The translations under genes and the position numbers were made by a program. From assembly GCF_019947135.1 (NCBI RefSeq), contig NZ_JAGSHT010000014.1:79343-143342 (forward strand): a DNA stretch of 64,000 nucleotides. The letters run 5' to 3'. Positions within the stretch are counted from its first letter, which is position 1. Every line of letters begins with the position of its first letter. Positions 46,310-53,172 of this stretch are shown piece by piece. The DNA is from Occultella gossypii. Lineage in GTDB: Bacteria > Actinomycetota > Actinomycetes > Actinomycetales > Beutenbergiaceae. The notes under the pieces are model-generated. The model saw only the letters and a list, made by a program, of their open reading frames with translations, had not been told where the DNA came from and did no database searches.

Positions 46310-46373
46310 GGCACCGCGACATCGCCGACCCGGCCCGGCCCGCTGTGCCACGCTCGTGGCAGAGGGAGGGGAC

Positions 46374-47405
46374 ATGCGCATTCGCGACGGTTTCGAGGTC
46401 TACTGGCGCGAGCCGGGGGCCAGTCAGGTGGGTCTGGATCCGCGCTGCGCGGTACTTCTGGAGGATCTGACCGAGGGCGAGCAGCAGGTCCTCGAGGCCC
46501 TGGGCCGCGATGTCGATCGGGCAGCCCTGCTCACCCTGGCGAACGCCCACTCGGTGCGCACCGCGGAGGTCGACGTCCTGCTCGAGCGGCTCCGGGTGGC
46601 GGGCGTGCTGCTCGAGGAGAGCACCGTCGCCGGCGACCCGGACGCCCGGTACTGGCAGGTGGCGGCCGCAGCCGGGATCGAGCCCCCCGGATCGCGTCTC
46701 GATCGGGTCATCCAGATCTGCGGTGTCGATCAGCTGGGGTTGCGAATCGCGGTGATCCTGGCCCAGGCCGGCATCGGCTCCGTGCTGCTGCAGGACCGGT
46801 CCAGGGTGCGCCCGGAGGACGTCGGAGCCGGGCTGTTCCGCCCGGGTGATGTGGGCGTGAACCGGGCCGAGGTGGGGCGGGCGGTCCTGCGTGCGGCCGC
46901 CCCGAAGGTCGGAGTCAGTGTGCCCGCCCGGACCCGCCCGGACCTCGTCGTGGTGGTCGACCACGGGGTCGTCGACCCGGTGCCGCTACGGGTCCTGATG
47001 CGCGAGGATGTCGCGCACCTCCCGGTCCTCGTGCGGGAACTGGACGTCGTGGTGGGTCCGTTGGTACGCCCCGGCCTTGGCGTGTGCCTGCGGTGCGTGG
47101 ACCTGTACCGGTGCGAGTCGGACCCCCGCTGGCCGGCGGTCGCCACCCAGGCGGCCACGCGCCCGCCGTCCGGGGTCGAGACGTCACTCGGCTGGTCCGG
47201 AGCGGCACTCGCCGCCGGCCAGATCCTGGCCGTCCTCGACGGCCGGCCGGCTGCCGTCGAGGGTGCCGAGATGGCGTTGACCGCGTGGGACCCGATCCCG
47301 GTGGTTCGCCACTGGCAGGTGCACCCCGAGTGCGGGTGCGCCCCGGCCGCCCTCGGCGTGTCACCCGATACTCCGCCGCAGACGGCGAAGGGCGGGCACC
47401 GGTGA
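46374..47405 (+). CDS. Orphan E1/TOMM cyclodehydratase-like protein
   Basis: This is a 343-aa protein. An N-terminal winged-helix-like part (about 1-95) resembles the leader-peptide-binding domain of TOMM/thiazole-oxazole biosynthesis proteins. A ThiF/E1-like Rossmann part follows (IQICGVDQLGLRIAVILAQA, then GIGSVLLQDRSRVRPEDVG). Two zinc-type cysteine pairs are present: CLRC near the middle and CGC in HPECGCAP at the end. The E1 loop normally reading G-x-G-x-x-G is degenerate, and no adenylation Arg/Asp set is evident. No precursor peptide, YcaO or dehydrogenase gene is linked. ATG 46374 follows GGGAGGGG. The same position in mycobacteria holds an uncharacterised gene. Confidence 0.72.
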   Translation: MRIRDGFEVYWREPGASQVGLDPRCAVLLEDLTEGEQQVLEALGRDVDRAALLTLANAHSVRTAEVDVLLERLRVAGVLLEESTVAGDPDARYWQVAAAAGIEPPGSRLDRVIQICGVDQLGLRIAVILAQAGIGSVLLQDRSRVRPEDVGAGLFRPGDVGVNRAEVGRAVLRAAAPKVGVSVPARTRPDLVVVVDHGVVDPVPLRVLMREDVAHLPVLVRELDVVVGPLVRPGLGVCLRCVDLYRCESDPRWPAVATQAATRPPSGVETSLGWSGAALAAGQILAVLDGRPAAVEGAEMALTAWDPIPVVRHWQVHPECGCAPAALGVSPDTPPQTAKGGHR

Positions 47406-47424
47406 CCGGTGCCCCGCCCTTCGC
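47385..47424. terminator. Bidirectional terminator, E1-like gene and whiB7
   Basis: The arms GCGAAGGGCGGGCACCGGT (47385-47403) and ACCGGTGCCCCGCCCTTCGC (47405-47424) pair with one bulged base. The E1-like stop codon lies in the loop. It separates convergent genes. Confidence 0.85.
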
Positions 47425-47445
47425 GGCGGGGAGCCCGCCGGCCGC

Positions 47446-47814
47446 TCAAGCGGCCGACGAGTCCCTTCTGGCGGACGGTGCGTACGGGTCGTCCTTGCGG
47501 GGTCGGCCGCGGCCACGCTTACGGGCCACGACCTGACCATCGATGAAGACCTCCCCGCCCCAGACGCCCCACGGCTCGCGCCGCTCGATGGCGCCTTCTA
47601 GGCACTCCTTGCGGATCGGGCACGTGATGCAGAGCGCCTTGGCGCGCTCGACGTCGGCGCCCTGTTCGGCGAACCAGAGGTCCTGGTTCCGCGCGTCCTG
47701 GCACGGCAGCGGCTGGTCGCCCGAGATCGGGAGGTCGATCGTCTGCTCGGGCAAGGGCCAGGTCGTGGCCGATCCCCCGAGGGTGAGTTGATCGAGAACT
47801 GAAGTGAACTGCAC
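47446..47814 (-). CDS. whiB7: WhiB7 resistance regulator
   Basis: This is a 122-aa Wbl protein. The four cluster cysteines lie in PCQDARN and ALCITCPIRKECLEG, the turn is EPWGVWGGEVF, and an AT-hook RGRGRPRKDD near the C-terminus identifies WhiB7/WblC rather than other Wbl proteins. WhiB7 binds the principal sigma factor and AT-rich DNA next to -35 boxes to switch on intrinsic antibiotic resistance genes. GTG 47814 was chosen because AGGAG lies six to seven nt upstream; ATG six codons earlier has no ribosome binding site. It is preceded by a long regulatory leader with an upstream ORF and attenuator. Confidence 0.92.
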   Translation of the reverse strand: MQFTSVLDQLTLGGSATTWPLPEQTIDLPISGDQPLPCQDARNQDLWFAEQGADVERAKALCITCPIRKECLEGAIERREPWGVWGGEVFIDGQVVARKRGRGRPRKDDPYAPSARRDSSAA

Positions 47815-47905
47815 GAGATGCTCCTGAGGCATGGTGTGTGGGTCGACCGGTGGGGTACCGGGTCTGTCACAAACCGGGGAGATCTATCCCTGGAGTAGTG
47901 AGAAG

Positions 47906-47935
47906 AGCCGCGGACCCTTGGTGGGCTCCGCGGCT
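47906..47935 (-). terminator. Attenuator hairpin in the whiB7 leader
   Basis: On the minus strand the arms AGCCGCGGAGCCC and GGGTCCGCGGCT surround the loop ACCAA; they pair with one bulged G. CUUCUC follows. The hairpin lies 22 nt after the upstream ORF stop and about 90 nt before whiB7, so it is an intrinsic terminator inside the leader. Its 5' arm contains GCGGAGCC (47931-47924), perfectly complementary to GGCTCCGC (47981-47974) near the end of the upstream ORF, allowing an alternative antiterminator pairing. Confidence 0.8.
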
Positions 47936-47957
47936 GGGACTCAGTGCAGTGCTGCTG

Positions 47958-48125
47958 CTAACTGATCCTGGATGCGGAGCCGGGCATGGCTGTGCCGGGA
48001 ACGGCGATACCGATGGGCGCGATGAGCGAGCCGCCGGCCGTGCCCTTGGCACGGCCCGGAGTGAACACAACGGCGCGCGGTCGGATATCGACTCGCGTGG
48101 ACTGGGTATCAATCAGATTCATCAT
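47958..48125 (-). CDS. whiB7 leader upstream ORF, 55 aa
   Basis: ATG 48125 opens a 55-codon frame starting MMNLIDTQSTRVDIRPRAVV and ending AMPGSASRIS, stop TAG. AGAAGGGAG lies upstream at usable spacing. A perfect 9-bp hairpin (GGCCGTGCC/GGCACGGCC) lies in its middle codons, and GGCTCCGC near its end can pair with the attenuator. Translation therefore should decide whether whiB7 is transcribed, as in the known mycobacterial and Streptomyces whiB7/wblC leaders. The peptide itself resembles no family I know; its product is probably the act of translation. Confidence 0.75.
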   Translation of the reverse strand: MMNLIDTQSTRVDIRPRAVVFTPGRAKGTAGGSLIAPIGIAVPGTAMPGSASRIS

Positions 48126-48201
48126 GTGTGCTCACTCCCTTCTGGCCTTGGGGGCTGCTCGGTGCTGGCTAGGCGCAACCCATCGATCAGGAACGTGTGA
48201 C

Positions 48202-48239
48202 AGCCTACGTCGGCTGCCCCCGTGGACCCAACCCTTTTT
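48202..48239 (-). promoter_or_regulatory. whiB7 promoter with WhiB7-type A-tract
   Basis: On the minus strand an AAAAA tract (48239-48235) precedes the -35 box TTGGGT (48231-48226) by three bp. The -10 box TAGGCT (48207-48202) follows after 18 bp. An AT-rich element immediately upstream of -35 is the hallmark of WhiB7-activated promoters, so autoregulation is expected. The A-tract overlaps the uvrD2 stop codon. Transcription should start near 48195. Confidence 0.75.
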
Positions 48240-50301
48240 AGGAACTTTCTTCAGATTGGTTTCCGACGGGGTCCTCGCCGCGCACCACGGCGAGGATCTG
48301 AGGGCCGTACGCCTCGAGTTTGGTGGGCCCGATCCCCCTCAGAATCGCGAGGTGTCGCAGCTCCCGCGGCTGGGCGGCAGCGATCGCGATCAGGGTGGTG
48401 TCGTGCAGGATCGTGAAGGCCGGCTTGTCGATCCGCTCGGCCACCTCGGCCCGCCAGCGGCGTAGCCGCTCGACCAGGTCCGGATCCGCGTCCTGCTCCG
48501 TGACCGCCGCGGTCAGCGCCTCGCGCCGACCGGCCCGGGAATCCGAATGGCGACCGTGCCGGCGCCCGCCGACCTCCTCGGACGGCCAGATCCCGTCCAG
48601 GAACCGGGACCGCTTACGGGTGGCTCGGCCACCGGTGTTGCGGGACCGGGCGTAGGACAGCTGCAGATGCTCACGGGCGCGGGTGATGCCCACGTACAGG
48701 AGCCGGCGCTCCTCCTCGACCGCGTCGTCGCCCTCGGCGAGCGAGATCGGCAGCAGTCCCTCGCTGACCCCGACCAGGAACACGGCGTCCCACTCCAGCC
48801 CCTTCGCGGCGTGCAGGGACGCGAGCGTCGCCCCCTCCACGGTCGGCGCGTGCTGGGCGGCGGCCCGCTCCCCCAGCTCGGCGACGAAATCGGGCATGTC
48901 GGCGCCCCTGGACGCCGCGAGCTCGTCGGCGAGCCCGACGAGGGAGTTCAGCGACTCCCACCGTTCCCGGACTGCTCCGCGCGCGGCAGGCGCCTCGGGT
49001 GCCCAGCCGACGCTGGTCAGGACATCGCGGACGAGTTCAGGCATCGGGGTCTCGCCCTGACTGCGTGCGGCCCCGCGCAGGAGTACGACGGCGTCCCGCA
49101 CCTCCTTGCGGGAGAAGAACCGTTCTCCGCCGCGCACCAGGTAGCCCACGCCGGCCTGGCTGAGCGCCTGCTCGAACGCCTCGGCCTGGGCATTGGTCCG
49201 GTACAGCACGGCGATCTCGCTGGCCTTCACGCCGCCGCGGACCAGTTCTCCGATCCGCGCCGCGACCGCACGTGCCTCGGACTCGTCGTCGTCGTAGGTC
49301 TCGAACGCCACGGCCGGCCCGGAGGGCCGCTGGGCACGCAGTTCGACGGCGGCGCTGGAGCGGGCCCGGCCGGCGCGGGCCAGCACGTTGTTCGCCAGCG
49401 AGACCACCTGCGGCGTCGAGCGGTAGTCCCGGACCAGCCGCACCACGGTGGCGTCGGGGTGACGCCGGCTGAACTCGGTCAGGTAGCGAGGGCTTGCGCC
49501 GGTGAACGAGTAGATCGTCTGGGAGACATCCCCGACCACACACAACTCGGTCCGGTCCCCGAGCCATAGTTCCAGCAGGCGGTGCTGCAGCGGGGAGACG
49601 TCCTGGAACTCATCGACGATGAAGTGGCGGTACTGCTTGCGGACCTCGGCGGCGATGTCGCCACGCTCGGCGAGGATGCCCACCATCAGCAGCAGCACGT
49701 CCTCGAAGTCGATCACATGCCGTTCGGTCTTGGCGTCCTCGTAGACCGAGAGCAGTCGGGCCACGGTGGTCAGGTCCTGACCGGCCGCTCCGGAGCGTCC
49801 GGCGCCGGCCGCGGCGGCCACGTAGTCCTCGGCGGTGACCATCGACACCTTGGCCCATTCGACCTCGGCGGCGAGGTCGCGGATCGCGATCCGGTCCACG
49901 GCCACGCCGAGCCGGCCGGCCGCCTCGGCGATCAGCGGGGCCTTGTGCTCGACGATCCGGGGGATGCCGCCACCGATCGCGGCCGGCCAGAAGTACGAGA
50001 GCTGCCGCAGGGCCGCGGCGTGGAACGTGCGTGCCTGCACGCCGGAGACCCCGAGCTCGCGCAGCCGGGTGCGCATCTCGCCCGCCGCACGGGCCGTGAA
50101 CGTCACCGCGAGGACCGTGGTCGGGTTGTACACGCCGGTCACCACACCGTGCGCGATCCGGTAGGTGACCGCCCTGGTCTTCCCCGTCCCGGCGCCCGCC
50201 AGCACGCACACCGGTCCGGTCAGCTGGGAGGCGACGGCGCGCTGATCCTCGTCGAGTGCGGCGAGCAGCTCCTCGGCGCCGGGCAGGGTGGGTGCGGACA
50301 T
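48238..50301 (-). CDS. uvrD2: UvrD2-type superfamily I helicase with HRDC domain
   Basis: This is a 687-aa 3'-5' DNA helicase. Motifs: Walker A VLAGAGTGKTRAVTYRIAHG, Ia AVTFTARAAGEM, II FIVDEFQDVSPLQHRLLE, III VVGDVSQTIYSFTGA, V ASLHAAKGLEWDAVFLVG and VI LLYVGITRAREHL. A C-terminal HRDC domain (about 615-680) includes LRHLAILRGIGPTKLEAYG. The tetracysteine motif that links helicase and HRDC in mycobacterial UvrD2 is absent here (only two cysteines in the protein). ATG 50301 gives the family length; the longer in-frame frame has no start support. It lies directly upstream of the whiB7 leader. Confidence 0.93.
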   Translation of the reverse strand: MSAPTLPGAEELLAALDEDQRAVASQLTGPVCVLAGAGTGKTRAVTYRIAHGVVTGVYNPTTVLAVTFTARAAGEMRTRLRELGVSGVQARTFHAAALRQLSYFWPAAIGGGIPRIVEHKAPLIAEAAGRLGVAVDRIAIRDLAAEVEWAKVSMVTAEDYVAAAAGAGRSGAAGQDLTTVARLLSVYEDAKTERHVIDFEDVLLLMVGILAERGDIAAEVRKQYRHFIVDEFQDVSPLQHRLLELWLGDRTELCVVGDVSQTIYSFTGASPRYLTEFSRRHPDATVVRLVRDYRSTPQVVSLANNVLARAGRARSSAAVELRAQRPSGPAVAFETYDDDESEARAVAARIGELVRGGVKASEIAVLYRTNAQAEAFEQALSQAGVGYLVRGGERFFSRKEVRDAVVLLRGAARSQGETPMPELVRDVLTSVGWAPEAPAARGAVRERWESLNSLVGLADELAASRGADMPDFVAELGERAAAQHAPTVEGATLASLHAAKGLEWDAVFLVGVSEGLLPISLAEGDDAVEEERRLLYVGITRAREHLQLSYARSRNTGGRATRKRSRFLDGIWPSEEVGGRRHGRHSDSRAGRREALTAAVTEQDADPDLVERLRRWRAEVAERIDKPAFTILHDTTLIAIAAAQPRELRHLAILRGIGPTKLEAYGPQILAVVRGEDPVGNQSEESS

Positions 50302-50465
50302 CGACCTGATTCTCGCAGCCTGGTCCGACACCGGTGCCCGGTGTCCACAGCCGGGGGAACAATCGGCCGGATTCGGTGGTTCGCATCGATGAGGGACCGC
50401 TCTCGGCGGTCCACCGTCCGGCCGGCGGGCCGAACGCCGATCCATCTCCCTACTGGAGGAATCCG

Positions 50466-50723
50466 TTGAGCACCATCGCACCCGATGCCGGCACGATCAC
50501 GATGTACAGCACCACCTGGTGCGGGTACTGCCGCCGGTTGAAGACGCAGCTGAAGAGTGCCGGGATCGCCTACAACGAGGTCAACATCGAGGAGGACCCG
50601 AGCGCCGCGGCGTTCGTGGAGCAGGTCAACGACGGCAACCAGACGGTGCCGACCATCCTGTTCCCGGACGGGTCCGCCGCGACGAACCCCTCCCTCGCCC
50701 AGGTGCAGGAGCGGCTCGGCTGA
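50466..50723 (+). CDS. mrx1: Mycoredoxin, glutaredoxin-like
   Basis: This is an 85-aa thioredoxin-fold protein with the active site TTWCGYCRRLKTQL and the cis-proline segment QTVPTILFPDG. Mycoredoxin reduces mycothiolated proteins with mycothiol as electron donor. The start is TTG 50466, six nt after TGGAGGA; no other in-frame start has a ribosome binding site. It is divergent from uvrD2 and convergent with nudC, the same neighbours as Rv3198A in M. tuberculosis. Confidence 0.93.
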   Translation: MSTIAPDAGTITMYSTTWCGYCRRLKTQLKSAGIAYNEVNIEEDPSAAAFVEQVNDGNQTVPTILFPDGSAATNPSLAQVQERLG

Positions 50724-50765
50724 TCGCCGGTCACCTGGCCGCTGCGGCCGCGAGACCGAACGGCC

Positions 50766-51734
50766 TCAGGCCCAGCGCGCCGCGGCTCGCACCTCGGGCA
50801 GTGGTTCGCCGAACCACTCCTCGATGAGGCTGCGCGCGATCGAGGTCGGTCGGGGAAGCCGGATCGTCCCGGTCGTCCACGCCGTCCGCAGCTCCTCGGC
50901 GGAGAAGAACCGGGCCTCGGTGATCTCCTCCCCGTCCGGTCGGACGTCGATGGCGAGCGCCCGGCCGGCGAAGCCAACCATGAGGGAGGCCGGGAACGGC
51001 CAGGGCTGACTGGCCCGGTAGGTCACCTCGCCGACCACCACGTTCGTCTCCTCGAACACCTCGCGGCGCACCGCGGCCTCGAGCGACTCCCCCGGCTCGA
51101 CGAACCCGGCCGGCACGGAGAACTGGCCGTCCGGCCATTGTGGAGCGTGGCCGAGCAGGATGCGCCCCGCGTCGTCTGTGATCGCCATGATCACGGCGGC
51201 GTCCGTGCGCGGATAGTGCAACGACTCATCGGCCGGACACCGCCGCACCCAGCCGGCATCGATCACCTCGGTCGCCGTGCCGCACCGGCTGCAGTGGGTG
51301 TGGGTGTGATGCCAGTTCGCCAGGGCGAGCGCCCCGACGGCCAGCCCCGCGTCCCGGTCCCCGAGCTGCCAACCGATCTCCCTCAGGACGGCATAGGACA
51401 CCGGGCCACCGGTGGTGGAGCCCTGTGGGTCGTCGGTGCGCCGGTCCTGGTCGCCGGCAGCGGCGCGGTGCTCCGCACCGAGGATCTGGGCCAGATAGGC
51501 GGCGTCATCGTCGCGCCCCAGGTACAGCAACATCGCCCCGTTGGCCCGGCCCGACGGCGGCACGAACGCCAGTGCCGCGTCGTCACCACCGGTGGTGGCG
51601 ACCCGGTCGCCGTCGACGGTCAGCAGGCGCGTCGAGGCGTCGGCGAGCAGATCCTCGAGAAGGCTGGGACGGACCCGCGCGTGCGCATCACGATCGACAC
51701 TGGCACGGGCGAGGGGCAGGAGATCGGAGTGCAC
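50766..51734 (-). CDS. nudC: NAD+ diphosphatase NudC
   Basis: This is a 322-aa Nudix enzyme that cleaves NAD(H) to NMN(H) and AMP, and in this family also removes NAD caps from RNA. A zinc-ribbon-like stretch (HCSRCGTATE, VRRCPADESLHYPR) precedes the Nudix box (GFVEPGESLEAAVRREVFEE) and the diagnostic SQPWPFPASLM array that separates NudC from other Nudix proteins. The last zinc cysteine is missing, which is usual in actinobacterial NudC. It is convergent with mrx1 and divergent from the phosphotransferase. Confidence 0.94.
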   Translation of the reverse strand: MHSDLLPLARASVDRDAHARVRPSLLEDLLADASTRLLTVDGDRVATTGGDDAALAFVPPSGRANGAMLLYLGRDDDAAYLAQILGAEHRAAAGDQDRRTDDPQGSTTGGPVSYAVLREIGWQLGDRDAGLAVGALALANWHHTHTHCSRCGTATEVIDAGWVRRCPADESLHYPRTDAAVIMAITDDAGRILLGHAPQWPDGQFSVPAGFVEPGESLEAAVRREVFEETNVVVGEVTYRASQPWPFPASLMVGFAGRALAIDVRPDGEEITEARFFSAEELRTAWTTGTIRLPRPTSIARSLIEEWFGEPLPEVRAAARWA

Positions 51735-51805
51735 TGGTTCACCGTAGATCAGACGCGCCGATGCGGCGCACCCTCCCTTGGCGCAAGGTCACCTACCGTG
51801 GTGTT

Positions 51806-53143
51806 GTGTCCGAGCCGAACGCCTCCCGGTCCCCACTCGCCCTCGCCGCGCTGGCGACCGTCGCCCTGCCGGGTCTCGACGTGGTCGCGACCCGTCCCCC
51901 GCGCACGCCCGGCGCCGACTTCGACGTGGTGGGCGTGATGGACGCCACCGGGTCGCGGTGGATCGTCAGGTCCCCGCGGGACTCCGCCGCCGGTGCCGCG
52001 CTCGAGGGTGAGGTCGCGCTGCTCGAGGCCCTCGGCCGCGCCGCCGACGACGACCTGCTCACCTTCGAAGTGCCGAGGCCGGCCGGGTTCGCACCGCTGC
52101 CCGAGGGTGGCCGCGCGATGGTCTACCCCGAGCTACGGGGCAAGCCGCTGCCGGTCGAGCGGCTCGCGGCCGGCCCTGGCCTGGCCGCGCAGGTCGGGCG
52201 GGCGATCGCGAGTCTGCACGAGTTGCCGAACACCGTGGTCTCGGATGCCGGCCTACCCACCTACGACGCGGATGCCTACCGCCGTCGACGCCTCGCGGAG
52301 GTGGACGAGGCGGCCGCGACCGGACACATCCCGCCTGGCCTGCTGCGCCGCTGGGAACATGCCCTCGAGGACGTCACCCTGTGGCGGTTCCGGGCCACCC
52401 CGGTGCACGGGGACCTCGCCGCCGAACACGTCCTGGTGGTCGACGACGACGTGGTCGGGATCCTCGACTGGTCCGACGCCCGGGTGGCCGACCCCGCCGA
52501 TGACCTGGCGTGGCTGCTGGCGGCTGCGCCGGTGGAGTCCCTGGACGCGATCCTCGAGGCGTACGCGCTGGCCCGGACCGAGCGCGCCGACGACCAGCTG
52601 ACCGCGCGGGCGCTGCTCGCGAGCGAGCTGGCCGTGGCCCGCTGGCTGATGCACGGGGTGCGGCACCGTGACGGGGAAATCATCGACGACGCCGTCCAGA
52701 TGCTGCGCGAGCTCGACGAGGAGGTGACCGGTCAGCCGCCGATCGGGTACTCCGAGCCGGTGATCCCCGACGTTGCCCCGGTCCCCGAGGTCGGCGAGGA
52801 CGCGGCCGACGACGAGGACGGCGTGGACGCCGCGGACGAGCGGGCGGACGCGGACGAGGCGCTGGCAGACGACGAGGACCGGGCTGACGAGGACTGGGAC
52901 GACGACGACGGGACGGCGGATGTCGACGGGGGCAGCGAGGTCGACCAGGCCCAGCCGGCCGCGGCGCCGCAACGACCTGCGTGGCGCCGCACGAGCGATC
53001 TCGCCGGCGACGACTCCGACACCGCCGAACATGCGGTGGTCGAGGACGATGAGGACTTCATCGTTCCCGACTACGAACGCACCCAGCCACGTCGGGGTTT
53101 CGACGACACCCCGACGACCGAGTTCCCGCCGCACCGGGCCTGA
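51806..53143 (+). CDS. Macrolide-2'-phosphotransferase-like kinase with acidic tail
   Basis: This is a 445-aa protein. Residues 1-310 form an aminoglycoside-kinase fold: VYPELRGKPLP near 106, the catalytic VHGDLAAEHVLVVDDD near 200-215, and VVGILDWSDARVADPADDLA near 216-235. Histidine in place of asparagine after HGD, and the D-W-S-x-A-R-V-x-D-P pattern, are typical of macrolide 2'-phosphotransferases. A tail of about 125 residues is extremely acidic (for example DDEDRADEDWDDDDGTAD) and probably disordered. GTG 51806 lies six nt after TACCGT (51794-51799). It neighbours nudC and lies 4 kb from whiB7. Drug phosphorylation is inferred, not shown. Confidence 0.75.
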   Translation: MSEPNASRSPLALAALATVALPGLDVVATRPPRTPGADFDVVGVMDATGSRWIVRSPRDSAAGAALEGEVALLEALGRAADDDLLTFEVPRPAGFAPLPEGGRAMVYPELRGKPLPVERLAAGPGLAAQVGRAIASLHELPNTVVSDAGLPTYDADAYRRRRLAEVDEAAATGHIPPGLLRRWEHALEDVTLWRFRATPVHGDLAAEHVLVVDDDVVGILDWSDARVADPADDLAWLLAAAPVESLDAILEAYALARTERADDQLTARALLASELAVARWLMHGVRHRDGEIIDDAVQMLRELDEEVTGQPPIGYSEPVIPDVAPVPEVGEDAADDEDGVDAADERADADEALADDEDRADEDWDDDDGTADVDGGSEVDQAQPAAAPQRPAWRRTSDLAGDDSDTAEHAVVEDDEDFIVPDYERTQPRRGFDDTPTTEFPPHRA

Positions 53144-53172
53144 CCTCGGCGTTCCGGAGGGGCCGGGTTTCC

